NCBI RefSeq assembly: GCF_900103445.1
Contig: NZ_FNHS01000020.1
Span: 1-64,000, forward strand
Reading direction: 5' to 3'
DNA length: 64,000 bases
Source of the DNA: Methylobacterium phyllostachyos
GTDB taxonomy: Bacteria; Pseudomonadota; Alphaproteobacteria; Rhizobiales; Beijerinckiaceae
The notes beneath the pieces were generated by a model. The model ran no database searches. It was not told where the DNA came from and saw nothing but the letters and a program-made list of their open reading frames with translations. Shown in pieces: positions 17,153-24,443 of the stretch. Numbering within the stretch: position 1 is the stretch's first letter; each line of letters begins with the position of its first letter. A program made the position numbers and the translations under genes.

Positions 17153-18405
17153 GGCGAGACCCAGCGGAACAGGTGGGCGAGGTCCTTGAAGAAGATCCGG
17201 GCGTGGGCGGCGGGCTTCGCCCGGACCAGCTCCTTGTTCATGTAGCTGTCCCAGGTGAGCTGCTGCACGTCCTTGTCGCGGCAGATCGAGACGAAGCGCT
17301 CGCGCAACCCGTCGCTGCGGTACCAGACCCACTGCATCATCCCGAGGATCCAGAACACGCGCCCGTGGAGCTTCATGAAGGCTTTGCGGGCCTGGGCGAG
17401 GGCTCTGGCGTCGCCGGTCTTCAGGAAGGCGGCGGCCGCCTCGGCGGAGAGGCGTCCGCCCAGCATCGCGTAGTAGATGCCCTCGCCGGAGGCCGGGGCG
17501 ACGACGCCGGCGGCATCGCCCGCCAGCAGCACGTCGCGGCCGTTGTCCCAGCGCTTCAGGGGCTTGAGGGGCAGCGGGGCGCCCTCGCGCCGCACGGTCT
17601 CGGCCTGATCGAGGCCGGTCGCCACGCGCAGGGCCCGGATCGAGGAGCGCAGCGAGAAGCCCTTCTTCGCGCTGCCGGTGCCGATGCTCAGCGTGTCGCC
17701 GTGCGGGAAGATCCAGCTGTAGAAATCCGGCGAGTGGCGGCCCTGGTAGTAGACATCACAGCGGCTCGCCTCGACCGATTCGGCCCCGGGGGCGCCGGCC
17801 TGCGGCACCCGCAGGATCTCGTGATAGGCGAAGACCTGCCGCATCTTGGCGTGGCCCGGCACCTCGGCCCGGCCGACCGGTGAGCAGGCGCCATCGGCCC
17901 CGATGACGAGGCGCGCCCGGACGGCGTGGCGGGCGAGGGCCTCGCCCGCGCCGGTGCTGAAGTGGACGCGGGGCAGGCCGTCATCCGGACGGGACATCGT
18001 CTCGAAACTGCCCTCGCGCAGCTCGGCGCCGGCCTGTTCCGCGCGGGTGCGCAGCCAGGGGTCGAACTGCTCGCGGTCGACCATGCCGACGAAGCCCTCG
18101 CCCACCGGCATGTCGACCGCCTTGCCGCTCGGCGCCACCATCCGGGCGGAGCGGATCTTTGCGACCAGAAGGGCATCGGGGATGGCGAAATCGCGGATCA
18201 GCCGGGGCGGGATCGCGCCGCCGCAGGGCTTGATCCGGCCGGGCTTGTCGAGGAGCAGCACCGTATGGCCTGCCCGGGCGAGATCGGTCGCCGCCGTGGC
18301 GCCGGCGGGGCCGCCGCCGACCACGACGACGTCGTAGGTCCGCTCGCCGCCGCGTCCATCATCCACCCGAGCCGTTTCCAACCGAGCCGTTTCCAACCGA
18401 GCCAT
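17149..18405 (-). CDS. bchP: Geranylgeranyl diphosphate/bacteriochlorophyll reductase
   Basis: This 418-residue flavoprotein has an N-terminal FAD motif (VVVGGGPAGATAATDLARAG), the BchP/ChlP signature KPGRIKPCGGAIPPRLI, and GDAAGVVAPASGEGIYYA near 290. It reduces the geranylgeranyl tail of bacteriochlorophyll (or GGPP) to phytyl. Downstream partners tspO and a small membrane protein overlap it. The N-terminus carries a tandem repeat (RLETARLETAR) encoded by a 15-bp duplication, ahead of the conserved core, so the true start could be slightly later. Confidence 0.95.
   Translation of the reverse strand: MARLETARLETARVDDGRGGERTYDVVVVGGGPAGATAATDLARAGHTVLLLDKPGRIKPCGGAIPPRLIRDFAIPDALLVAKIRSARMVAPSGKAVDMPVGEGFVGMVDREQFDPWLRTRAEQAGAELREGSFETMSRPDDGLPRVHFSTGAGEALARHAVRARLVIGADGACSPVGRAEVPGHAKMRQVFAYHEILRVPQAGAPGAESVEASRCDVYYQGRHSPDFYSWIFPHGDTLSIGTGSAKKGFSLRSSIRALRVATGLDQAETVRREGAPLPLKPLKRWDNGRDVLLAGDAAGVVAPASGEGIYYAMLGGRLSAEAAAAFLKTGDARALAQARKAFMKLHGRVFWILGMMQWVWYRSDGLRERFVSICRDKDVQQLTWDSYMNKELVRAKPAAHARIFFKDLAHLFRWVSP
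18367..18403 (-). repeat. 15-bp tandem repeat at the bchP 5' end
   Basis: Two perfect copies of a 15-bp unit (18367-18381, 18382-18396) and a 7-base partial third copy lie directly at the bchP start codon and encode the repeated LETAR peptide. This looks like slippage. Copy number could vary between strains without changing the frame. Confidence 0.8.
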
Positions 18406-18409
18406 GGCC

Positions 18410-19939
18410 TCACCTCGCGCTGAAGGCAGGATCGAGCGATACCGGGCCCGGTGCCGGAGACGATTCGAGCCGCGCCGCCAGGGCGACCGCGACCAGGAAC
18501 AGCACGCCTTCCGCGGCGAACACCGCCGCGTAGGCCTGGACCGGCTCGGCCGTCACGAGCCGCATCGCGTCCACCGCGACCGCCCCGAGGAAGCCGCCGG
18601 CCCCGAAAGCGATGCCCTGTGCGGCGCCCCAGACGCCCATGCGGGTGCCGCGCTCGCGCGCGTCGCCGCGTCCGGCGAGCGCCATCATCGAGCCGATCGC
18701 CGCGACCGCGTAGGCGCCGTTGGCCACCCCGAGGGCGAAGACCGTCGCCCGCAGGGGGAAGTTCGAGCCGGCGGCCGCGCCGCTCGCCAGGGTGAAGAGC
18801 GCCGCCGCCGAGCCGGCGCAGCCGATCCCGATCCAGAGCCGCAGGGAGGCGAGGGGGGTGCCGCGGGCCGCGAGCGTCACCGCCGCCACCAGCAGCATGC
18901 CGGCCAGCACACCGCCGTGCTGGAGCCCGGCGAGCTTCGTGGTCGCGCCCGGACTCATCGCGAAGACGAGGCCCGCATAGGGCTCCAGGATCAGCTCCTG
19001 GGCGCTGTAGGCCAGCATCGAGACGAAGACGAAGATCGTGAAGGTCCGGGCCACCGGATCGGCCAGGACATGGTGCAGCACGGTGAAGAACGGCCGCCGC
19101 GCCTCGGCGGCCTCGGGCGCGCGGGCCGGCAGGCGGCGCTCCACACCGGCGACCGCGAGGGCGGCGACGCAGAAGGCGGTCAGCGAGACCGTGCCGGACA
19201 CCGCGACGAGCCGCATCCCGGAGAATGGATCGAGGAAATGGCCGGCGAGCGGGGCCGTCACCGCGAAGCCGACGATCATCATCACCCAGACGACCGTGGC
19301 GGCCGCCCCCCGCCGGGCCGGGGCGACGCCGCCGGCCAGCAGCACGAGGAGCGAGGTCCCGGCGGCGCCGACGCCCATCCCGACGCAGAGGAAGGAGAGG
19401 GCGGCGAGCGCCAGCCCCAGCGCAAGGTGCGTGGCGGCGAGCGCCGTACCACAGGCCGCCCCGAAGCCGCCGAGGCACAGGGCCGCCATGCCGCCGAGGA
19501 TCCAGGCGGTGCGCCGGCCGCTTCGGTCGGAGCCGTAGCCCCAGCGCGGGCGCAGCACCTGAACGGCGTAGTGCAGGGCGACCAGCAGGCCGGGCACGAA
19601 GGCGGGCAGCGCCAGCTCCACCACCATCACCCGGTTGAGGGTGGCGGTCATCAACACCACGACGCTGCCGAGCGCGGTCTGGACGAGGCCGAGGCGGACG
19701 ATCTGGGGCCAGCCGAGGCCATCGACCTCCACGGATCTCCCTCCCCCCTCTGCGGGGGAGGGTGGCCCCTGCGTCAGCAGGGGTCGGGAGAGGGGAGCGC
19801 GGTTTGCGGAGAGCGCGCGACGGGTGTCATAACCTGAACCGTCGCGCTGCCCCTCTCCCCCCCTGCTCCGCAGGGTACCCTCCCCCGCAGAGGGGGGAGG
19901 GAGGGTGCCTGTCAGACCCGGTCTGATCTCAGCCCCCAT
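18410..19939 (-). CDS. pucC: PucC/BchG-associated MFS-type antenna assembly protein
   Basis: Predicted 509 residues with about 12 membrane helices; it belongs to the PucC/LhaA/Bch2 branch of the MFS (GLVQTALGSVVVLMTATLNRVMVVEL, then GSDRSGRRTAWILGG). These proteins help assemble light-harvesting complexes or deliver bacteriochlorophyll. The ATG at 19939 overlaps the bchG stop. Residues 13-67 come from a palindromic repeat (19738-19902). A GTG at 19732, just past the repeat and preceded by GGAGGGAG from the repeat arm, could serve as an alternative start and give a 440-residue protein of normal size. It ends four bases before bchP. Confidence 0.88.
   Translation of the reverse strand: MGAEIRPGLTGTLPPPSAGEGTLRSRGGEGQRDGSGYDTRRALSANRAPLSRPLLTQGPPSPAEGGGRSVEVDGLGWPQIVRLGLVQTALGSVVVLMTATLNRVMVVELALPAFVPGLLVALHYAVQVLRPRWGYGSDRSGRRTAWILGGMAALCLGGFGAACGTALAATHLALGLALAALSFLCVGMGVGAAGTSLLVLLAGGVAPARRGAAATVVWVMMIVGFAVTAPLAGHFLDPFSGMRLVAVSGTVSLTAFCVAALAVAGVERRLPARAPEAAEARRPFFTVLHHVLADPVARTFTIFVFVSMLAYSAQELILEPYAGLVFAMSPGATTKLAGLQHGGVLAGMLLVAAVTLAARGTPLASLRLWIGIGCAGSAAALFTLASGAAAGSNFPLRATVFALGVANGAYAVAAIGSMMALAGRGDARERGTRMGVWGAAQGIAFGAGGFLGAVAVDAMRLVTAEPVQAYAAVFAAEGVLFLVAVALAARLESSPAPGPVSLDPAFSAR
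19738..19902 (-). repeat. Type A palindromic element inside pucC
   Basis: This GC-rich element has outer arms that match perfectly for about 25 bp, inner arms pairing imperfectly, and a variable centre; total arm length is about 55 nt. On the minus strand it reads LPPPSAGEGTLRSRGGEG ... APLSRPLLTQGPPSPAEGGG, 55 codons without a stop, in frame with pucC. Related copies lie in bchM and bchD and between genes at 60.6 kb. Confidence 0.9.
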
Positions 19940-20823
19940 CACGCCCCTCCCACCAGCGGCCGCAGCGCAAAGGCGGCGACCAGCATGCCGAGGACGTAGA
20001 GGGTGGTGCCGGTGCCGTTGTACCAGATCGCCCGCTCCCGGGGATTTTCGAGGAACCGGACCATCAGGACGAGCTGGCCGGCGAGCAGCGCCGCCACGAT
20101 GGCGGCATGTCCGTAGCGCCCCCAGCCGACGAGCAGCGCGATCACCGCGACCTGCGGCAGGGCCATGACCTGGCAGGCGAAGCGCGCCGCGCGCTCGGTG
20201 CCCATCTGCACCGGCAGCGACAGCAGCCCCATGCGCCGGTCGCCCTCGACCGACTTGAAATCGTTGAGGGTCATGATCCCGTGGGCGCCGGCCGCGTAGA
20301 GCAGCGCCACAAGCAGAACCCGCCGGTCGGGCAGGGCGGCGGCCATCACGGCGGCGCCGGTGAACCAGGGCAGCCCCTCGTAGCAGAGCGCCACCGCGGC
20401 GTTGCCCCACCAGCCGTTCCGCTTCAGCCGCACCGGGGGCGCCGAATAGATCCAGGCGAGCGCCAGCCCGAACAGGGCGGCCCCGAGGATCCAGGGTCCG
20501 AGGGCTGCAGCCACCACCAGGGACAGCCCGGTCCAACCGAGCGCGAGGTAGAGCCCCCAGCGGCCGGGGATCCGCCCGGAGGGAATCGGCCGGTTCGGCT
20601 CGTTGATCGCATCGACGTGCCGGTCGAACCAATCGTTGGCGGCCTGGCTGGTGGCGCAGACCAGTGGCCCGGCCAGCAGGACCCCGGCGGCGATCACCGG
20701 CCATTGCCCGCTGGCCGGCTGGCCCGAGGAGATTACCCCGCAGGCGAACGCCCACATCGGCGCGAACCACGTCAGCGGCTTCAGCAGCTCGATGACTGCG
20801 CTCGGGGCGGGCGTAGCGGTCAT
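19939..20823 (-). CDS. bchG: Bacteriochlorophyll synthase (polyprenyl transferase)
   Basis: This 294-residue UbiA-family membrane protein has the prenyl-diphosphate motif DRHVDAINEPNRPIPSG and a second acidic segment NDFKSVEGDRRMG. It attaches the geranylgeranyl or phytyl chain to bacteriochlorophyllide a. It opens LLKPLTWFAPMWAFACG, as in BchG/ChlG. It is first in the operon bchG-pucC-bchP-tspO-orf. No Shine-Dalgarno precedes the ATG, and a promoter-like -10 lies six bases upstream, so the transcript may be leaderless. Confidence 0.95.
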   Translation of the reverse strand: MTATPAPSAVIELLKPLTWFAPMWAFACGVISSGQPASGQWPVIAAGVLLAGPLVCATSQAANDWFDRHVDAINEPNRPIPSGRIPGRWGLYLALGWTGLSLVVAAALGPWILGAALFGLALAWIYSAPPVRLKRNGWWGNAAVALCYEGLPWFTGAAVMAAALPDRRVLLVALLYAAGAHGIMTLNDFKSVEGDRRMGLLSLPVQMGTERAARFACQVMALPQVAVIALLVGWGRYGHAAIVAALLAGQLVLMVRFLENPRERAIWYNGTGTTLYVLGMLVAAFALRPLVGGA

Positions 20824-20829
20824 GGTGGA

Positions 20830-20869
20830 AGGCTACCGGGACCCGCCAGAGTGTCAAGCTGGATTTACA
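20830..20869 (-). promoter_or_regulatory. bchG promoter with overlapping PpsR/CrtJ operator
   Basis: On the minus strand TGT-N12-ACA (20852-20869), the consensus PpsR/CrtJ site, ends in TTGACA (20852-20857), a perfect -35. Sixteen bases later comes TAGCCT (20830-20835) as a possible -10. PpsR bound here would cover the -35 and block transcription, as described for other bch promoters. The ppsR gene lies immediately upstream. Confidence 0.65.
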
Positions 20870-21074
20870 GCGTGCGGCGGAGTGCGCGCGACCCTTGTCG
20901 GCCGAATACATCCCCTGGATGAAAATACAATATCCAATACCGGACCAGCGCGGGTATCCTAAGCCGTCTCCGGGCTCGGCCGCGTACAGCTAGGCCCGAG
21001 GTCTCAGCCTCGGAACGCGGCCCCGCGCGCGCCGAAGCGTGCGCCCGGCCCATCCGATGTGTGACCCGATTTAG

Positions 21075-21110
21075 TTGCCGGTGGATTTGCCGGTGAACTT
21101 GCCCGGTATT
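21075..21110 (+). repeat. Three 12-bp imperfect tandem repeats between ppsR and bchG
   Basis: Units TTGCCGGTGGAT, TTGCCGGTGAAC and TTGCCCGGTATT follow one another in the 321-base gap between the ppsR stop and the bchG start. They do not match the PpsR consensus. They might be slippage products or a binding site array. Apart from these and the bchG promoter, the gap shows nothing coding. Confidence 0.6.
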
Positions 21111-21144
21111 CTGCCGTGTCGTCGGGGATACGGGCCGGCTCCGG

Positions 21145-22590
21145 TCACTCCGCCTCGATCGGCCCATCCAGATCGCCGACGCCGTAGCGGCGCATCTTGG
21201 CGTAGAGGCCTTGCCGGCTGAGACCCAGCATCTCGGCGGCCGAGGCCCGGTTGTCCCGGGTGATCCGCAGGGCCGCCTCGATACACAATTTCTCGATCAG
21301 GTCGGTCGTCTCGCGGACCAGCGTCTTCATCGAGACCCGACCGACCAGCTCAGCCATCTGCTCCACCGAGCGCGGCACTTCCCGCCCACCGCCGAATCGG
21401 CCCTCGGGGATCCGGCGCGGGGCCGGACGGATCGCGAAACCCAGGCAGGGGCGGGCGCCCGCCACCGAGACCGCCGCGACCTCCACGTCCTCCACGCCGC
21501 CATAGGCGCCCCGGATGACGGTCGCGAAGCGCCGCACCGCGCCGTGATCACTGAGCGTCGCGAACAGGGCCTGCGCCTCGGTCTCGTCGCGACCGAGCCA
21601 ATGATCCACAGTCCGTCCGCGGACCTGCCCCTCGGTGGCGAGCTGGGCCAGTTCCAGGAAAGCAGCGTTCGCGGTCAGGACCCGCCGGCTCGAATCGGTG
21701 ACCACGAACCCCTCGGGCATCGCCTCGATCACCGCCTGGGTCGGCACATCCTGGCCGGGTCCGGCCTCGGCGGGCGCCGTATCGACCACGAGCCGCATCA
21801 GCGCGCTGGCGCCCCCCTCGCCCCGGAACAGCGAGACCGCGACGGTGACCTCGCCGCGCCCGTGTGGCAGGGCGGCCCGGATCTCCCCGGCCTGTCCGGT
21901 CGCCCGCAGGGCGGCGAACTGCGCCTCCAGGGCCCGTGTGCTACCGGCGTCGAACAGCTCGACCACATCTTGGCCGGCGACCCGCTTGGCGGGGCGCCCG
22001 AGCAGCCGCGCAGCGGCCGGGTTCGCCTCGGCCACCCGCCGCGTCCCGGCATCGACCACCAGCACCGGCTCGCCGGAGATCTGGAACAGGAGGCGATAGC
22101 GGGTCTCGACCGCGCGCAGCCGCTCGTAATCCCGCTCCAGCGCCTGCTGGGTCTCCATCAGGCGGCGCTGGAGGCCGGCCACCGCCCGCATATCGCGCCC
22201 GAGCACGAGGATCGGGCCGCCCTCGGCCGGGCGGATCGAGGCGTAGCGGATCGGCAGGTCGATGCCGCTGGGGGAGGGGTGGTTGACCTGGCGCCAGCGG
22301 GTGATGCCCTGCGGTCGGGCGTCGCGCAGCAGGGCATCGACCTTCGGCCGGCTCTCGACCGTTACGGTGTCGACCCAGCGCCGGCCCAGCCAGCCGGGGA
22401 TGTTCTCTGCCTCAAGATCGGTGCCGATCGAGGCGTCGCGGATCACGCCGTCAGCATCGATCACAAGCGAGAGATCGGCAGATGCCGCGACAATGCGCCC
22501 GACCGCCTCGCCATCGAGGTGGCCGGCCACCTGGTCCAGCACCGCGGGTTGTCCCGGGGGGATGGGGTGCGGCTGAAGCGACACGATCAC
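21145..22590 (-). CDS. ppsR: PpsR/CrtJ photosynthesis repressor
   Basis: The 481-residue protein has an N-terminal PAS-like region, two PAS domains (about 160-270 and 290-390) and a C-terminal Fis-type HTH (ASAAEMLGLSRQGLYAKMRRYGV). This is the PpsR/CrtJ layout; it binds TGT-N12-ACA and represses bch, crt and puc genes in oxygen or light. Cys436, at the start of the HTH, matches the conserved redox Cys (Cys420 in CrtJ). The only other Cys is 382, so the linker Cys of Rhodobacter proteins is absent. The start is GTG 22590 with a weak ribosome site, 30 bases after ppaA. Confidence 0.94.
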   Translation of the reverse strand: MIVSLQPHPIPPGQPAVLDQVAGHLDGEAVGRIVAASADLSLVIDADGVIRDASIGTDLEAENIPGWLGRRWVDTVTVESRPKVDALLRDARPQGITRWRQVNHPSPSGIDLPIRYASIRPAEGGPILVLGRDMRAVAGLQRRLMETQQALERDYERLRAVETRYRLLFQISGEPVLVVDAGTRRVAEANPAAARLLGRPAKRVAGQDVVELFDAGSTRALEAQFAALRATGQAGEIRAALPHGRGEVTVAVSLFRGEGGASALMRLVVDTAPAEAGPGQDVPTQAVIEAMPEGFVVTDSSRRVLTANAAFLELAQLATEGQVRGRTVDHWLGRDETEAQALFATLSDHGAVRRFATVIRGAYGGVEDVEVAAVSVAGARPCLGFAIRPAPRRIPEGRFGGGREVPRSVEQMAELVGRVSMKTLVRETTDLIEKLCIEAALRITRDNRASAAEMLGLSRQGLYAKMRRYGVGDLDGPIEAE

Positions 22591-22620
22591 CGTGATGTGA
22601 TGGGGTGGATGACGACCCTT

Positions 22621-23508
22621 TCAACAGGCCAATGCCCGTCTGTCCAGCAAAGCTTCCGCGGCGGCAGGCGCTAAACACGCATCGAGCGCGCAGGCGTCGG
22701 CCCCGACAATGCCCGCCTCACCGCCGTGGCGCGTGAAGTAAGGCCCTCCGACCAGCACGCGGATCCCCGGATTTCGGGAGGCGCGCCGCACCTCGGCGAC
22801 CGTCTCCGACAAGACCGGCAGAAGAACGTCGGCGGAGAGCGACAGGCCGACCACCTCGAACCAGTCGGTCGCCAGCAGGGCGAGGGGATCGAGGTCGGGC
22901 GCCGGCACCGCCGTGGTCACGTCCCAGCCGGCCTCCCGGAAGAAGCTCGCGACGATCGAGAGGCCGAAACGGTGCGTCTCGCCGGGACAGGGCAGGAGCA
23001 ATACGCTCCGCCCGCCGATTGGCGCTGATTCGCTCTCCAGCTCAAGGCAGAGGTGCCGGCTGATCGCCTGCAGCCGCCCCAGGCCCTCGGTCACGGCCAG
23101 GAAATCGCAGGCATCCTCCTCCCACAGGGCGCCGAGATGCCGCGCCGCCGGGGCAAGCAGGTCGAGGAGCAGCCGCGCCAGGGGTAGTCCGCCGTCCCGC
23201 AACGTCGCGATCTCGACCTCAAGATCCATCGGTCCGGGGGCCAGGAGGAGGGCGCTGAAGGCGGCGATCTCCTGCGGCGTCACCGGCCGGTCAGCCGGCG
23301 CCCGGCGGCCGGCACCCGGACGGTGGGCCAGCATCAGGCGTGGCAGGATCTCGCCTTCGATCACGCGGGTGAGGGCGTCGGGCAACGGCCGCAGCGGGTC
23401 GGACCAAGTCAGGGACGCGTCGTGGAAGGTCGGGGGGACCTCGCTCACCGCGCCGCAGCCTGTCGCGGCCAATTCCAGACGCTTGCCGAAATGCCTCCAG
23501 TGTCCCAT
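22621..23508 (-). CDS. ppaA: PpaA/AerR, B12-binding-fold antirepressor
   Basis: The 295-residue protein has an N-terminal helical region with the ALWEEDACDFLAVTEGLGRLQ segment typical of AerR/PpaA, then a cobalamin-type Rossmann domain with PCPGETHRFGLSIVASFF. H179 occupies the position of the axial ligand in B12 or heme (SCHIC) binding forms. It modulates PpsR according to light or redox state. The start is ATG 23508, preceded by a perfect AGGAGG; the in-frame GTG at 23559 is less likely. Gene order ppaA-ppsR next to divergent bchF is the usual PGC layout. Confidence 0.93.
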   Translation of the reverse strand: MGHWRHFGKRLELAATGCGAVSEVPPTFHDASLTWSDPLRPLPDALTRVIEGEILPRLMLAHRPGAGRRAPADRPVTPQEIAAFSALLLAPGPMDLEVEIATLRDGGLPLARLLLDLLAPAARHLGALWEEDACDFLAVTEGLGRLQAISRHLCLELESESAPIGGRSVLLLPCPGETHRFGLSIVASFFREAGWDVTTAVPAPDLDPLALLATDWFEVVGLSLSADVLLPVLSETVAEVRRASRNPGIRVLVGGPYFTRHGGEAGIVGADACALDACLAPAAAEALLDRRALAC

Positions 23509-23743
23509 CGGCACCCTCCTGAAACGGCCCTGGCCTAAGGAACCAGCGGCTCCGCTCACGCCTTCGGGTGCGGGATTACTCGCCCGTCTATTCTTCGGCT
23601 TTGTCTGACTCGGGACTCAATATGCCAAGTCGAGGGCCGGTCAGCGGCCTGTCTGTGTCGCGCCTGACGATACGCTTCTTGACGATCTTGGCAATGATCT
23701 AAGACCAAGAAAAACATCACAGGTCAGTGTCAGGCTCGGAAAG

Positions 23744-23785
23744 CGTCAAGCGCACTTGACACTTCCGGGACCGGCGACCTAGCCT
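23744..23785 (+). promoter_or_regulatory. bchF promoter with near-consensus PpsR operator
   Basis: CGT-N12-ACA (23744-23761) differs from the PpsR consensus by one base and contains the perfect inverted repeat GTCAAG-CGCA-CTTGAC. Its right half is TTGACA (23756-23761), a perfect -35, followed after 18 bases by TAGCCT (23780-23785). The same -35/operator overlap is seen at bchG. It lies about 75 bases before bchF in the 326-base divergent gap to ppaA and may serve both directions. Confidence 0.6.
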
Positions 23786-23834
23786 CTGCCAACGGCGTGG
23801 CCCCCGGCACCGCCGAGATCAGGGGAGCGGATGC

Positions 23835-24443
23835 ATGGGTCCCGCGGACCGGCCGGCACGACCGCTCTACACGCAGGCCGAACGGCACCGGCGCGACACG
23901 TCGCGATGGACGCTGGTGCAGGGCGTGCTGGCCCCGCTGCAATTCGCGATCTTCCTCGTGAGCCTCGTCCTGGTGCTGCGCGCCCTGGCGACCGGTGCAG
24001 GCTTTGCCGCCGCCGAGGCCTCGGTCGTGGTGAAGACGCTGGCGCTCTACGCGATCATGATCACAGGCTCGATCTGGGAGAAGGCGGTGTTCGGCCGCTT
24101 CCTGTTCGCCCCGGCCTTCTTCTGGGAGGACGTGGTCAGCATGCTGGTGCTGGCCCTGCACACGGCCTACCTCGCAGCGCTGGCCACCGGCGCCCTCAGG
24201 AGCGAAGCGCTCCTCGTCCTCGCGCTCGCGGCCTACGCAACCTACGTGGTCAATGCCGGCCAGTTCGTGCTGAAGCTGCGGGCGGCCCGCCTTCAGGGAT
24301 CCGGGCCGGCGAGAGCGCTCTCCGCCGAAGTGGACGCCGGTTCGGCGCAAGAGAGCGCGTCACAACAAAGGTTTGGATCCGTTTCCGATCGCAACACGAT
24401 CGGAAACGGATCCAAACCGCGCCTCGCGGGGGCGCTGTCATGA
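23835..24443 (+). CDS. bchF: 3-vinyl bacteriochlorophyllide hydratase
   Basis: The 202-residue protein begins at ATG 23835 with AGGGGAG upstream. The core (residues ~8-160) has the BchF pattern YTQAERHRRDTSRWTLVQGVLAPLQF and ITGSIWEKAVFGRFLFAPAFFWED with four hydrophobic stretches. It hydrates the C3 vinyl group of (bacterio)chlorophyllide. The C-terminal ~35 residues are extra compared with the ~165-residue family members I know and include a perfect inverted repeat. Its stop overlaps the bchN start (ATGA). First gene of the bchFNBHLM operon. Confidence 0.93.
   Translation: MGPADRPARPLYTQAERHRRDTSRWTLVQGVLAPLQFAIFLVSLVLVLRALATGAGFAAAEASVVVKTLALYAIMITGSIWEKAVFGRFLFAPAFFWEDVVSMLVLALHTAYLAALATGALRSEALLVLALAAYATYVVNAGQFVLKLRAARLQGSGPARALSAEVDAGSAQESASQQRFGSVSDRNTIGNGSKPRLAGALS
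24370..24418 (+). repeat. Perfect 22-bp inverted repeat inside bchF 3' end
   Basis: Arms 24370-24391 and 24397-24418 are exactly complementary around a 5-base loop (CAACA). The sequence encodes residues ~179-195 of BchF (RFGSVSDRNTIGNGSK) in its C-terminal extension and ends 22 bases before the bchN ATG. It can form a very stable hairpin over the bchF-bchN junction. Confidence 0.92.

Noticed and set aside
23831..23837. ATG at 23831 as the bchF or bchN start
   Set aside because: It is in the bchN frame, not the bchF frame, and the sequence it would encode before 24440 is not BchN-like; bchF starts at 23835 and bchN at 24440.
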